Source of the DNA: QWOP01 sp003669605
Lineage (GTDB): Bacteria > Planctomycetota > Planctomycetia > Pirellulales > UBA1268
Assembly (NCBI GenBank): GCA_947481985.1
Contig: CANKIK010000002.1
Span: 67,487-131,486 of the forward strand
Length of the DNA: 64,000 bases
Direction of reading: 5' to 3'
Within the stretch, counting starts at the first letter, position 1, and the number at the start of each line of letters is the position of its first letter. This document shows, piece by piece, positions 29,642 through 38,657 of the stretch. The notes beneath the pieces were generated by a model, which ran no database searches, had not been told where the DNA came from, and saw only the letters and a list, made by a program, of their open reading frames with translations. Both the position numbers and the translations under genes were made by a program.

Positions 29642-29959
29642 TCACGCTGCTTCACCTCGTTCGCCGGCAAGCCCCGGCCGGGGTGGCGTGGCCAGCAGCG
29701 TGTGGACGAGGGCGTTGAGATCCGAGTCCCCGGCACGCATCCCCGCCAGAGGTTCGGCAGTGCGGCAGCCATCGCCCTGACGGAGCCGGTCACGGATCAG
29801 GGCCACGATCAGCTCTTCGGCTTCCGGCGTGGCACGGCGTTTCTGCGCCGCCTGAGCGCGCGTCGGCCGCAACCGCCGCCCCAGCGGCCGGATCCACCGC
29901 CGCTCCAGTTCGCGGAGCGTATCCCGCAGCATGCCTCCCACCCGCTGTGCGCTGGGCAT
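29642..29959 (-). CDS. Small hypothetical protein between gmd and glycosyltransferase (105 aa)
   Basis: The start ATG at 29959 is only 2 bp after the gmd stop, and the stop is close to the start of the glycosyltransferase, so it sits in a compact operon. Third codon positions are strongly G/C, like its neighbours. The product is Arg-rich and helical (MLRDTLRELERRWIRPLG, then TPEAEELIVALIRDRLRQG). It has no signal or TM segment, and I do not recognise a family. The position suggests an accessory to the glycosyltransferase or the Gmd enzyme. Confidence 0.65.
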   Translation of the reverse strand: MPSAQRVGGMLRDTLRELERRWIRPLGRRLRPTRAQAAQKRRATPEAEELIVALIRDRLRQGDGCRTAEPLAGMRAGDSDLNALVHTLLATPPRPGLAGERGEAA

Positions 29960-29961
29960 GG

Positions 29962-30999
29962 TCAGGCCGCCATACGGTCGATGGTGGGATACGACACTGC
30001 CGCACTGGCACTTTCGCGACGGGCCCGATCGAGGTCGCCGTCGACCATCATCGCCACCAGATCGTTGAATGACACCCGCGGCACCCAGTTGAGTTTCTCC
30101 CGCGCTTTGGTGGCGTCGCCGAGCAGCAGATCGACCTCGGCGGGACGGAAATACCGCGGATCGATCTCCACATACTTGCGGTAGTCCAGACCGAGCCGGC
30201 CGAATGCTAAGTCGCAGAACTCGCGCACTGTGTGCAACTCGTTCATGGCGATGACGTAGTCATCAGCCTCCGGCTGTTGCACCATCCTCCACATCGCCTC
30301 GACGTAGTCGCCGGCGAATCCCCAGTCGCGTTGGGCGTCGAGATTTCCCAGGAAGAGCTTGTCCTGGGTGCCGAGCTTGATACGGGCCGCCGCCCTGGTG
30401 ATCTTTCGGGTCACAAACGTCTCGCCGCGCCGCGGGCTCTCGTGGTTGAAGAGAATCCCGCAGGAGGCGTGGAGGTTGTAACTTTCCCGGTAATTGACCG
30501 TGATCCAGTGGGCATAGACCTTGGCCACGCCGTAGGGTGACCGCGGATAGAAAGGGGTCGATTCTTTCTGCGGGGTCTCCATCACCTTGCCGAACATCTC
30601 GGAACTCGATGCCTGATAGAAGCGGATCTGTTCGCCGGTGTCGTCCTGCACATCGCGCAGCGCCTCCAGCAGTCGCAGCGTGCCGACAGCGGTGACGTCC
30701 GCGGTGTAGGCGGGCTGGTCGAAACTCACGCGGACGTGGCTCTGGGCGGCAAGATTGTAGACCTCGTGGGGCTTGATCTGGCGGATGAGCCGGACGAGCC
30801 CGTTGCCGTCGGAAAGGTCGCCGTAGTGGAGGTGCACCTTGTCGCCGGTACCGTGCAGAAGGTGCTCGATCCGCTCGGTACCGAAGGTGCTCGAGCGGCG
30901 GCGGAGACCGTGCACATCGTAGCCCTTCTCAAGGAGCAGCTCCGCCAGATACGACCCGTCCTGGCCTGTCACGCCTGTGATCAACGCGCGCCGCTGCAT
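29962..30999 (-). CDS. gmd: GDP-mannose 4,6-dehydratase
   Basis: GAGGGAA precedes the ATG at 30999, which gives 345 residues, the normal Gmd size. Key motifs are GVTGQDGSYLAE at the cofactor site, RRSSTFGTERIEH, YNLAAQSHV, the catalytic SSSEMFGK and YGVAKVYAHW (YxxxK), and GILFNHESPRRGETFVTRK. The enzyme converts GDP-mannose to GDP-4-keto-6-deoxymannose, the branch point to fucose, rhamnose and perosamine. No GDP-fucose synthase is adjacent, so the downstream step is unknown. It lies between GT4 copy B and the small 105-aa gene. Confidence 0.96.
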   Translation of the reverse strand: MQRRALITGVTGQDGSYLAELLLEKGYDVHGLRRRSSTFGTERIEHLLHGTGDKVHLHYGDLSDGNGLVRLIRQIKPHEVYNLAAQSHVRVSFDQPAYTADVTAVGTLRLLEALRDVQDDTGEQIRFYQASSSEMFGKVMETPQKESTPFYPRSPYGVAKVYAHWITVNYRESYNLHASCGILFNHESPRRGETFVTRKITRAAARIKLGTQDKLFLGNLDAQRDWGFAGDYVEAMWRMVQQPEADDYVIAMNELHTVREFCDLAFGRLGLDYRKYVEIDPRYFRPAEVDLLLGDATKAREKLNWVPRVSFNDLVAMMVDGDLDRARRESASAAVSYPTIDRMAA

Positions 31000-31118
31000 C
31001 GCTATTTCCCTCGCAAGGCCGTTGGTCTGCCATTCCGTCAGGCGGCGACAGTAGCAACCCAGTGCCAGTGCCGGAATGCCAGTTCCAAGGGGCATTCCGC
31101 CCTCTTCTTCGCTGGCGT

Positions 31119-32348
31119 TCAGGCGGTGCGCCGCAGTCCGCTGGCCGCGGCCACGGCGGCGTAGACATCGGCGTAACCGCGGGCCATCCGTCGCCAGGAG
31201 AAGCCCGCGGCGTGCGCCCGGGCAGCGGCAGCTTTGGCCGGGTCGGAGTGGAACCGGCCCATCCCTGACCAATAGACCCCGGCCATCGCGTCGCCGTCGT
31301 AGGAGTCGAAAAAGAATCCATGGTCGCCGGCAATCTCGGGAAGGCTGGTGCGGCGCGAGAGAAACACCGGTTTCCCGCACTGCATCGCCTCGAGGACCGG
31401 AAACCCGAATCCCTCCGTCAACGACGGGAAGAGGAACGCCTCGCACTGCTCGTAGAGCCACTGCCGGTCGGCGTCGGTCACCTCCCCCGGCATCACGACG
31501 CGGTCGGCCAGCCGGCGCGAGACGATCTCGCGCTCGAGGAATTCCCCGTACGGCGTGGCCTTCTTGCCGGCCACCACCAACCGCTGTCCTGGCAGGCGCT
31601 CGAGGAGGTCGAAGAGGACGTGAAAGTTCTTGTGGGCCAGACAATTCCCCACGGTGAACAGGAAGGGGCCCGGCGGGAGGAATGGGGGGCGTCCGGCCGC
31701 GGCCTCGACGGCAACGGGGACCCCCAACGGCACCACCTGCACAGGCTTGTCGCGGAGTGTGACATGCTTGGCGACATCCGCGGCGACATACTCGGAATCG
31801 GTGACGATCACGCTCGCCCGATCGACCTTCCGCTGGATGTCGGCCAACTTGCGGTCGATGACTTGCAACTTCTCGTCGTGCGGCGCCTCGTGGAGGAAGT
31901 TGAGATCGTGGATCGTGAGCACCACCGGCACCCGGTGGTCGAGCGGCTGGTAGCGCGACATCTGGTTGGTGGCATGCCAGACGGCAATCGACGGCCGGGG
32001 CAGCAACGGTGCCATAAACGGCCGCACCAACCGCTGAACCGCTTCTTTCTTCCAGGGTGCGACAATCATCTTCGACCAGCCACCGGCGGCGAAATGGGAC
32101 TCTGCCCCACTGGGAAGGAAGAACACCGGCTCGAATCGGCCGTCCGCCAGGGCGATGATTTCCCTCCCCAAATGGAGCGAGAACCTCCCCAGGCCACAGT
32201 TGATGTGACGGAGTTTCTCGAGGTCTATCACCACCCGGGGCAGCCCGCTGAGGTGGGGAGTGTTACGGTTCCCGGCCGAAACGACCGCCGGCGGATGGCA
32301 CCGCGAGGCGGTCTCGGAGCGGACGGGGATGAGGGACTTGGGATTCAA
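31119..32348 (-). CDS. Glycosyltransferase family 4 (copy B), TTG start
   Basis: The reading frame begins at a TTG at 32348 with GGAGG 6 nt upstream, which decides this start and gives 409 residues. The protein opens its GT domain with RVVIDLEKLRHINCGLGRF. It carries VGNCLAHKN, VVAGKKATPYGEF and the donor-site motif EGFGFPVLEAMQCGKP. It is a close paralogue of the GT4 at 25701-26873. It is divergent from rfbB across a 348-bp gap and lies upstream of gmd (119-bp gap) on the same strand. Confidence 0.93.
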   Translation of the reverse strand: MNPKSLIPVRSETASRCHPPAVVSAGNRNTPHLSGLPRVVIDLEKLRHINCGLGRFSLHLGREIIALADGRFEPVFFLPSGAESHFAAGGWSKMIVAPWKKEAVQRLVRPFMAPLLPRPSIAVWHATNQMSRYQPLDHRVPVVLTIHDLNFLHEAPHDEKLQVIDRKLADIQRKVDRASVIVTDSEYVAADVAKHVTLRDKPVQVVPLGVPVAVEAAAGRPPFLPPGPFLFTVGNCLAHKNFHVLFDLLERLPGQRLVVAGKKATPYGEFLEREIVSRRLADRVVMPGEVTDADRQWLYEQCEAFLFPSLTEGFGFPVLEAMQCGKPVFLSRRTSLPEIAGDHGFFFDSYDGDAMAGVYWSGMGRFHSDPAKAAAARAHAAGFSWRRMARGYADVYAAVAAASGLRRTA

Positions 32349-32696
32349 GGGTGTCCTCCCTGGACGGCCACATTTTGGCCGAGCCGGTCCGGATCACAAA
32401 GCCGAGTTTCCCGCCTCCCCGGCGGACCACCTCCATCTCCCACCCGTGCAGCAGCGGCAAAAGTGCACTTCTCCACGATGAAATTCTCTGTCGAGAACTT
32501 TTCCCACCGACCGCGGGAGAATCGTGCCTCGGACAGAGAGCAGGCTCTGGATACACTGCTGCAGCGACCGCACCTGCTGTCCGTGGTACACGTCATCCCT
32601 GACCTTTTTTCACTGGCTGACGAAGGCTTCTGCGGCGTCCGGAAAACCAGCCGCTCCACGGCACTTTCCACCTTGGGAGTTCGCTCTTCCTTGAGC
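32349..32696. other. 348-bp divergent intergenic region
   Basis: Promoters for GT4 copy B (minus) and rfbB (plus) must lie here. A plus-strand open frame runs through it into rfbB but has no start or family match. AT-richer patches occur near 32475-32510 and 32600-32615. The word GTCATCCCTGA lies at 32592-32602. Confidence 0.55.
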
Positions 32697-33773
32697 ATGA
32701 GCATGCAACCGATCTTGGTCACCGGCGGCGCAGGGTTCATCGGTGGCGAATTCGTCCGCCAGTGGATCGCCGAAGAGTCCGGGGCGGTTATCAACCTCGA
32801 CAAGTTGACTTACGCCGGCAATCTCGACTCGCTGGCGTCTCTGGAGGGGAATCCCCGCCACGTGCTCGCTGTCGGTGACATCGGCGATGCCGATCTGGTG
32901 CGGTCGCTCCTGGAAATCCACCGCCCACGCGCCGTGGTGAACTTCGCCGCCGAGAGCCACGTCGACCGGTCGATCGACGGACCGGCCGCTTTCATCGACA
33001 CCAACGTCACCGGCACCTTCCGGCTCCTCGACGAGGTCCGCCGCTACTGGATGGGGCTCGCCGACGCTGGAAAGCCCGACTTTCGATTTCTCCACGTCTC
33101 CACCGACGAGGTCTACGGATCTCTCGGCGACTCCGGTGCCTTCACCGAGACGACGCCCTACGCGCCCAATTCGCCGTACTCGGCGTCGAAGGCCTCAAGC
33201 GACCATCTCGTCCGTGCCTGGCACCACACCTACGGCCTGCCAACGCTGACCACCAACTGCTCCAACAACTATGGCCCCTGCCAATTCCCCGAAAAACTGA
33301 TCCCCCTGATGATCCTCAATTGCCTGTCGGCCAAGCCACTGCCGGTGTACGGTGACGGCGGGCAGATCCGCGACTGGCTGTATGTCGGCGACCATTGCCG
33401 GGCAATCCGCACCGTGCTCCGGGGCGGCCGTGTGGGGGAGGTCTACAACATCGGCGGCGCGTGCGAGAAAACGAACCTTGAGGTGGTGCGGGAACTCTGC
33501 CAAACGGTCGACCGGCTGCGGCCGGGGATGCCGCACGCTCCCAGCGAATCGTTGATCACGTTCGTGAAAGACCGCCCCGGTCACGATCGGCGCTACGCTA
33601 TCGACTTCTCGAAACTCACGCGCGAGCTCGGCTGGATACCAGCCGAGTCGTTCGCCACGGGGCTGGAACGGACGGTGGCGTGGTATCTCGCCAACCAACC
33701 CTGGCTCGACCGCATTGCTAGCGGCGGCTATCGCCAGGAGCGGCTGGGGCTCGCGGCGGGCTCCAGGGGCTAA
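32697..33773 (+). CDS. rfbB: dTDP-glucose 4,6-dehydratase
   Basis: I use the ATG at 32697; an ATG at 32703 is equally placed and no strong ribosome site is present. The 358-aa enzyme shows GGAGFIGGEFVR, NFAAESHVDRSI, the catalytic VSTDEVYGSLG, and YSASKASSDHLV (YxxxK). The C-terminal NNYGPCQFPEKLIPLMI and KDRPGHDRRYAID are diagnostic of RmlB. It makes dTDP-4-keto-6-deoxyglucose, the second step to dTDP-rhamnose. It is convergent with rfbD; their stop codons share two bases (TAA at 33771, TAG on the minus strand at 33772-33770). Confidence 0.96.
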   Translation: MSMQPILVTGGAGFIGGEFVRQWIAEESGAVINLDKLTYAGNLDSLASLEGNPRHVLAVGDIGDADLVRSLLEIHRPRAVVNFAAESHVDRSIDGPAAFIDTNVTGTFRLLDEVRRYWMGLADAGKPDFRFLHVSTDEVYGSLGDSGAFTETTPYAPNSPYSASKASSDHLVRAWHHTYGLPTLTTNCSNNYGPCQFPEKLIPLMILNCLSAKPLPVYGDGGQIRDWLYVGDHCRAIRTVLRGGRVGEVYNIGGACEKTNLEVVRELCQTVDRLRPGMPHAPSESLITFVKDRPGHDRRYAIDFSKLTRELGWIPAESFATGLERTVAWYLANQPWLDRIASGGYRQERLGLAAGSRG

Positions 33774-34672
33774 CAGGCCGTGGTGCCGGCTGGGGAAATT
33801 CTTCCCTCCGGCGTCGCCAGGTACCCGGCGATCCCCTCCCGCCAGTCGGGGAGCGTGATTCCCAGGCCGGCGAGTTTGGCCGTGTTGAGGACGCTGTAGG
33901 GCGGACGGACCACGGGGCTCGGGTAGTCCTGCGACGCGATCGCCGTCACCACCGTCGACAGCCCCGCCTGGCGGAAGAGTTCCGTGGCAAATCCGTGCCA
34001 CGATGTGGCGCCGGAATTGGTGACATGAAACGTCCCCGGCGTGCCGTCGGCGAGCAAGGCGATGATCGCTGCCGCGACATCCGGCACGTGGCTGGGCGTA
34101 CAGAACTGGTCGGCCACCACCCGCACTTCGGGGCGATCCTGGGCGAGAACGAGCATCGTGTCGGCGAAGTTCCGGCCGCGAACAGGCCCCGCTGCGCCCG
34201 CCGAGTAGAGACCGCAGGTCCGCACCACCTGATGACGTTCCCAACTCCGGGCCGCCGACTCGCCGGCCAGTTTGCTTGCCCCATACTCACCCAGCGGCCC
34301 CGGCGGATCGTCCTCGCGATAGGGAATGTTTCGTGCGGCGTCGGCGCCGAACACGTAATCGGTGCTCACCTGGACAAACAGCGCGTCGATGGCGCGGCAG
34401 GCGTCGGCGACGGCTTGCACGGCAAGCACGTTCGCCGCCCGGCAGGCATCGCGCTCGGTCTCCGCCCTGTCAACGGCCGTCCAAGCGGCACAGTTGACCA
34501 CGGCCTGCGGACGGAGGCGACCGATGACGTCTCGCACCTGCTCCGGATTGGTGATGTCGAGGGCCGCTCTAGGCAACGCCACGGCGCTTGGGCCGAGCAG
34601 GCGGCACAGCGACCTCCCCAGTTGGCCAGATGACCCGGTAACCGCAACCCTCTCCGTGGTCCCGTTCTTCAT
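33770..34672 (-). CDS. rfbD: dTDP-4-dehydrorhamnose reductase
   Basis: The ATG at 34672 places the Rossmann motif VTGSSGQLG at residue 11, as expected for RmlD, so no shorter start is likely. Other motifs are NCAAWTAVDRAE, VSTDYVFG, YGASKLAGE (YxxxK) and the C-terminal RPPYSVLNTAKL. It performs the last step to dTDP-L-rhamnose. Its first 34 codons overlap the 3' end of rfbA in another frame, an unusually long overlap. The order rfbC-rfbA-rfbD on the minus strand suggests one operon. Confidence 0.95.
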   Translation of the reverse strand: MKNGTTERVAVTGSSGQLGRSLCRLLGPSAVALPRAALDITNPEQVRDVIGRLRPQAVVNCAAWTAVDRAETERDACRAANVLAVQAVADACRAIDALFVQVSTDYVFGADAARNIPYREDDPPGPLGEYGASKLAGESAARSWERHQVVRTCGLYSAGAAGPVRGRNFADTMLVLAQDRPEVRVVADQFCTPSHVPDVAAAIIALLADGTPGTFHVTNSGATSWHGFATELFRQAGLSTVVTAIASQDYPSPVVRPPYSVLNTAKLAGLGITLPDWREGIAGYLATPEGRISPAGTTAC

Positions 34673-35567
34673 GAAGCGTTTCCCTGGGCGATGACTCGCC
34701 GGCGATCTGGACGAGGTAGTGGCCGTACTCGTTGTTCATCCGCCGGCCACCGACCTCAAGTTGATCCCGTGACAGCCAGCCCATCCGGTAGCCGATCTCC
34801 TCGAGACAGGCGATCTTCAGCCCCTGCCGCTCCTGGATCGTCTGCACGAATCCGGCGGCCTGCATCAGCGAGTCTGGCGTTCCAGTGTCGAGCCAGGCAA
34901 AGCCGCGTCCGAGCATCTCCACCCGCAGCGATCCCTCCTCGAGATACCGGCGATTGAGATCAGTGATCTCCAGTTCGCCGCGCGGACTCGGCTCGAGCCC
35001 AGCGGCCATCTCCGTCACCCGGGAGTCGTAGAAATAGAGCCCTGGCACCGCATGGTTGCTGCGGGGCTGCGTCGGCTTCTCCTCCAGCGACACCGCCCGT
35101 CCGGTGGCGTCGAATTCCACCACGCCGAACCGCTCCGGGTCGCGGACGGGATAGGCAAAGATCGTGGCCCCAGCAGCGCGGTCGGCAGCCCGTTTGAGCA
35201 CTTCCTGGAAACCGTGGCCATAGAAAATATTGTCACCGAGCACCAGCGCCGCGCGACTCCCCGCGAGAAAATCGCGGCCGATGACGAATGCCTGGGCGAG
35301 CCCCTCTGGCCGCGGTTGCTCGGCGTAGGAAAGCGTGATCCCAAAATTCGATCCACTGCCGAGGAGCCGCTGAAAATGGGGCAGGTCGTGGGGCGTGGAG
35401 ATGAGGAGGATGTCCCGGATGCCGGCAAGCATCAGCGCCGACAGCGGGTAGTACACCATCGGCTTGTCGTAGATCGGCAGCAACTGCTTGGAGATCGCCA
35501 GCGTCATCGGATTGAGACGCGTTCCCGCCCCCCCTGCCAACACGATGCCCTTGAGTGTGGAGTCCAT
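34569..35567 (-). CDS. rfbA: Glucose-1-phosphate thymidylyltransferase
   Basis: The ATG at 35567 begins MDSTLKGIVLAGGAGTRLNP, the nucleotide-binding signature of RmlA. EKPTQPRSNHAVPGLYFYD and FAWLDTGTPDSL are also typical. The enzyme forms dTDP-glucose from dTTP and glucose-1-phosphate. At 332 aa it is about 35 residues longer than most RmlA. The extra tail begins after NNEYGHYLVQ, where homologues normally end, and is encoded entirely in the region shared with rfbD. Either the tail is real or a frameshift has removed a nearer stop. Confidence 0.95.
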   Translation of the reverse strand: MDSTLKGIVLAGGAGTRLNPMTLAISKQLLPIYDKPMVYYPLSALMLAGIRDILLISTPHDLPHFQRLLGSGSNFGITLSYAEQPRPEGLAQAFVIGRDFLAGSRAALVLGDNIFYGHGFQEVLKRAADRAAGATIFAYPVRDPERFGVVEFDATGRAVSLEEKPTQPRSNHAVPGLYFYDSRVTEMAAGLEPSPRGELEITDLNRRYLEEGSLRVEMLGRGFAWLDTGTPDSLMQAAGFVQTIQERQGLKIACLEEIGYRMGWLSRDQLEVGGRRMNNEYGHYLVQIAGESSPRETLHEERDHGEGCGYRVIWPTGEVAVPPARPKRRGVA

Positions 35568-35635
35568 GGTGTGGTCCAGAAAGGATGAGGGTTCGATCAG
35601 TCGCCGCAGTCGCTCAAGCGCCGGAGGGCAACGCT

Positions 35636-36163
35636 TCAAGGGTTGGCGTCAAGGGTGTAGGGGGAGCCGGCGTCGCATTCGTGGCGGATCTCATCGACCG
35701 GCTCCCGCTTGCCGGCGCCGGCGTAGAGCCGATTGGGGGCGTTGAACACCCAACCGGGGACTCCACCGACGTTGCGGTAGGCATGCACGACACCAGGCGG
35801 GATCGTCACAGCGCAGGGATTGGACTGGCCGCAGATCGTGCGGGTATGGAGGCCGTGCGAGGGGGACTGCGGGCGGGAGTCCCAGAGGAGAAGTTCGAAA
35901 TCGCCTGGTCCCAGGAAGGCGAAATAGTCGGTCTGGTCGGCATGTTCATGCGGCCCCCGGGCTACTCCCGGCTGCGTCTGGCTGACGTACGCCATCACCG
36001 GGTGCAAAGCGGAGGCGAGTTCATCCTCGCGGTAGATCTCCACCAGCCACCCCCGGGCGTCGTTGTGACGGGCAAGCGGCTTGAAAATCACATCCACGAT
36101 CTGGGCCGGATCGGCACAGGGAAGGCGATTCTCGCTTGGCGCAGGATCGGCGGACGGGGGCAT
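35636..36163 (-). CDS. rfbC: dTDP-4-dehydrorhamnose 3,5-epimerase-like cupin
   Basis: The ATG at 36163 has GAGG 6 nt upstream. The 175-aa protein matches the RmlC-type cupin fold: DVIFKPLARHNDARGWLVEI at the start, GVARGPHEHADQTDYF with the catalytic-type His, DFELLLWDSR, and IPPGVVHAYRNVG. RmlC epimerises C3 and C5 of the 4-keto sugar. Sequence is somewhat divergent from classical RmlC, so a related 4-keto-sugar epimerase is possible. It is 68 bp upstream of rfbA and divergent from the GT2 gene. Confidence 0.85.
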   Translation of the reverse strand: MPPSADPAPSENRLPCADPAQIVDVIFKPLARHNDARGWLVEIYREDELASALHPVMAYVSQTQPGVARGPHEHADQTDYFAFLGPGDFELLLWDSRPQSPSHGLHTRTICGQSNPCAVTIPPGVVHAYRNVGGVPGWVFNAPNRLYAGAGKREPVDEIRHECDAGSPYTLDANP

Positions 36164-36426
36164 CGGTACCTCGACAGAACAGCAAAACGGTGATGCAAGG
36201 ACTGGAGGGAAGTACCCAATCCCACCCCCCGCTGCCAGACCATCTCTGCCAGGGAACGCGGCCAGCCACATGGCAGGGCATAGCCCGGGTGGCCTGCGGC
36301 AAGTGGGCAACTCAGTCGGCCTCAGTCTTCCCCACAAGTCGGTACCAACCGGGCAGATGACTGGAGATCGGGGACTCAGGCAGCCGATACAACCGCCACA
36401 ACCCCACCGGCCACCGGGCTCCTCGC

Positions 36427-37575
36427 ATGTTCAGCCGCTCCTCATCCTCCGCCTTCCACCGGCACCCGCGCCGCGACCCAGTAGGCAATGACCGGGTGTT
36501 CCTAGCCCGCGACTGGCTCCATGCCAGTGATGACGACGCTCCGGCACCGCCGTTTCAGGACCTCGGCCCCCACGGCAAGCCGCGGCCGGCGATCGATCCG
36601 CTCCAGACGCAACTGCCCCGGCCGCTCTACTCAGTCATGCTGCCGACGTACGAACCCGATCAGCGGCTCAGGCGGTCGCTGGCATCAGTGCTCGCGCAGG
36701 CACCGGGTCCAGACACCATGCAGATCGCCGTTGTGGACGACGGCTCGCGGGGCACCGACATCCACCGCTTCGTCCGGGCGATCGATCCCACCGGCCGCGT
36801 CGAGATCTACGACCACACGCGGCGGGCGGGGTTGGCCGGCAACTGGAATCGGGCCATCGGACTGGCCCGCGGCAGGCTCGTGCATCTGCTCCACCAGGAC
36901 GACTACGTCCTCCCAGGGTTCTACGATCGCATGGAGCGGGGCTTCCGTGCTGCACCGGACGCCGGCATGGCGTTTTGTCGATGCCGGATCGTGGACGGCG
37001 CCGACCGCTCCATCAAGACCGCTTCCCGACAGCAGTGGACCCCGGGGATCCTCTCGGGATGGCTGCCGCGGATCGCCGAGCGGCAGCGCGTGCAAACGCC
37101 GGCAGCGGTCGTCGCTCGTGCCACCTACGAACAGCTTGGTGGTTTCCGCAGCGACCTCTGCCACGCCCTCGACTGGGAGATGTGGGTCCGGATCGCGGCA
37201 GCAGGCCCGGTGTGGTACGACCCGCGCGTCCTGGCCGTCTACCGCCGTCACGGCGGCAACGAATCGAACCGGCTTCTCACCAGCGGCGCGGTGTGGCCCG
37301 ACTTGATCCAGGCGATCACGCTCAACGCCGAACAACTCCCCGCCGCACAGCGGACGCGGGTCCGCCAGCGCAGCGCCCGCTGGTATGCCGGCAGCGCTCT
37401 GCGCACCGCCGAGAAACAACTGGCCCACGGGGAACTCGACGCCGCGACGCGGACACTTTCCCACCTCCCCGACCTGCTCCGTCAACTTCCCGCCGCCGGC
37501 GAACGCAGCCTGCCGCTGCGGAGGGTCGGCATCCTCCAGGAGCGGCTGCGGACGGCCCGGAGACGGGCCGCGTAG
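36427..37575 (+). CDS. Glycosyltransferase family 2
   Basis: The GT2 fold begins at YSVMLPTYEPDQRLRRSL (residue ~68). The donor-binding VVDDGSRG (~102-109) and HQDDYVLPGF (the DxD-like metal site) follow, with ALDWEMWVRIA further on. The ~65 residues ahead of the domain are poorly conserved, and the start may be the ATG at 36427 or the GTG at 36496; no ribosome site decides. The C-terminal ~90 residues form Arg-rich helices. It precedes the RgpF-like gene and likely extends a rhamnose-containing glycan. Confidence 0.88.
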   Translation: MFSRSSSSAFHRHPRRDPVGNDRVFLARDWLHASDDDAPAPPFQDLGPHGKPRPAIDPLQTQLPRPLYSVMLPTYEPDQRLRRSLASVLAQAPGPDTMQIAVVDDGSRGTDIHRFVRAIDPTGRVEIYDHTRRAGLAGNWNRAIGLARGRLVHLLHQDDYVLPGFYDRMERGFRAAPDAGMAFCRCRIVDGADRSIKTASRQQWTPGILSGWLPRIAERQRVQTPAAVVARATYEQLGGFRSDLCHALDWEMWVRIAAAGPVWYDPRVLAVYRRHGGNESNRLLTSGAVWPDLIQAITLNAEQLPAAQRTRVRQRSARWYAGSALRTAEKQLAHGELDAATRTLSHLPDLLRQLPAAGERSLPLRRVGILQERLRTARRRAA

Positions 37576-37665
37576 CCGTGGGCCTTACCAGCACGCCGGA
37601 AGTGGTTCCTCGTTCGGCCACTCCTGCCTCTGTGGATGCGGAGCCCTTCGGTCTGGTGCCTTTCC

Positions 37666-38568
37666 ATGCGCCGCGCCATCATTCTTGCGCACCACGACTG
37701 CCACGGCATCATCGACCCCCATGTGATGCACGCCCTGCGTGCCTACCGCTCCCATGCCGAGCGGGTGGTGCTGGTGTCGACGTCGGCCAGACAGTTGCCG
37801 GCAGAGGCACGCGGTCTGGTCGACCAATTCCTGCCGCGGGACAACGTCGGCTACGACTTTGGCAGTTGGCGCGCCGGGCTTCTGAGCCTCGATGCCCTCC
37901 CAACACCCGGTTTCACAGCCCCTGGGTTCGACGAGGTGCTGTGTGTCAACGACAGCGTCTACGGACCACTCGGCAAGCTGACTCAAGCGCTCTCGGCCCC
38001 CCGCACCGCCACCGCTGACCTGTGGGGAATGGTGCTCTCGGAGCAACAGCCAGGGAACCGGCAGCGGCTGCCCCATCTCCAATCGTGGTTCTTCGCGGCC
38101 CGCCGCGCGCTGCTCGACTCCGCGGCCTGGGGCCGTTTCTGGGAGGACGTGGCGCCGCAGGCGAGCAAAGAATCGATCATCCAGCACCATGAACTGGGCC
38201 TCAGCAGGCAAGTCACCGGGGCCGGCTTCCGCATCGCCGCCCTCTACGACGCCAGGGAGCACGGCCCGCTTTCGTGGAGCGAGATTCTCCCCCACCTTTC
38301 AGCAGGGGAGCCATGGCGATCCTGGCAGCATCTCCACAAAACCCGCCTCTGGCCACACAACCCCGCCGAGGCCGCCTGGCACCGCCTCCTTGCGGCCGGC
38401 GTGCCGTATGTGAAAGTCGGACTGCTGCGGGTCAATCACTACCGTCTCGACCCCCACACCCTGTGGCGGGAGGTCACCGCGGCCGCAGCCCTGGCCGGGT
38501 ATGACCCACAGCTCATCGAGCACCATCTGGCCCGGATCTCCGCCAAGGCTGCGGTCCGCGGCGGCTGA
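37666..38568 (+). CDS. RgpF-like rhamnan synthesis protein
   Basis: I prefer the ATG at 37666 (MRRAIILAHHD) over the one at 37636. The 300-aa protein has the RgpF family hallmark NVGYDFGSWRAGL (~58-70) and VLCVNDSVYGPL. SWFFAARRALL and an ELGLSRQ stretch follow. RgpF-type proteins take part in assembling rhamnose-rich polysaccharides. Its presence next to the dTDP-rhamnose genes supports a rhamnose-containing surface glycan. Confidence 0.88.
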   Translation: MRRAIILAHHDCHGIIDPHVMHALRAYRSHAERVVLVSTSARQLPAEARGLVDQFLPRDNVGYDFGSWRAGLLSLDALPTPGFTAPGFDEVLCVNDSVYGPLGKLTQALSAPRTATADLWGMVLSEQQPGNRQRLPHLQSWFFAARRALLDSAAWGRFWEDVAPQASKESIIQHHELGLSRQVTGAGFRIAALYDAREHGPLSWSEILPHLSAGEPWRSWQHLHKTRLWPHNPAEAAWHRLLAAGVPYVKVGLLRVNHYRLDPHTLWREVTAAAALAGYDPQLIEHHLARISAKAAVRGG

Positions 38569-38657
38569 ATTGGAAAGCCGGTGAGGGTGTGCCATAGTAC
38601 CCACCTCCCTGGGAAGGCGCAGCCCCTCCCGGACACCACCGCCACCAGAGGGCCGGC

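Noticed and set aside
31320..32696. Plus-strand open frame extending rfbB upstream by about 460 codons
   Set aside because: It is antisense to GT4 copy B and lacks conserved sequence; rfbB homologues begin at 32697.
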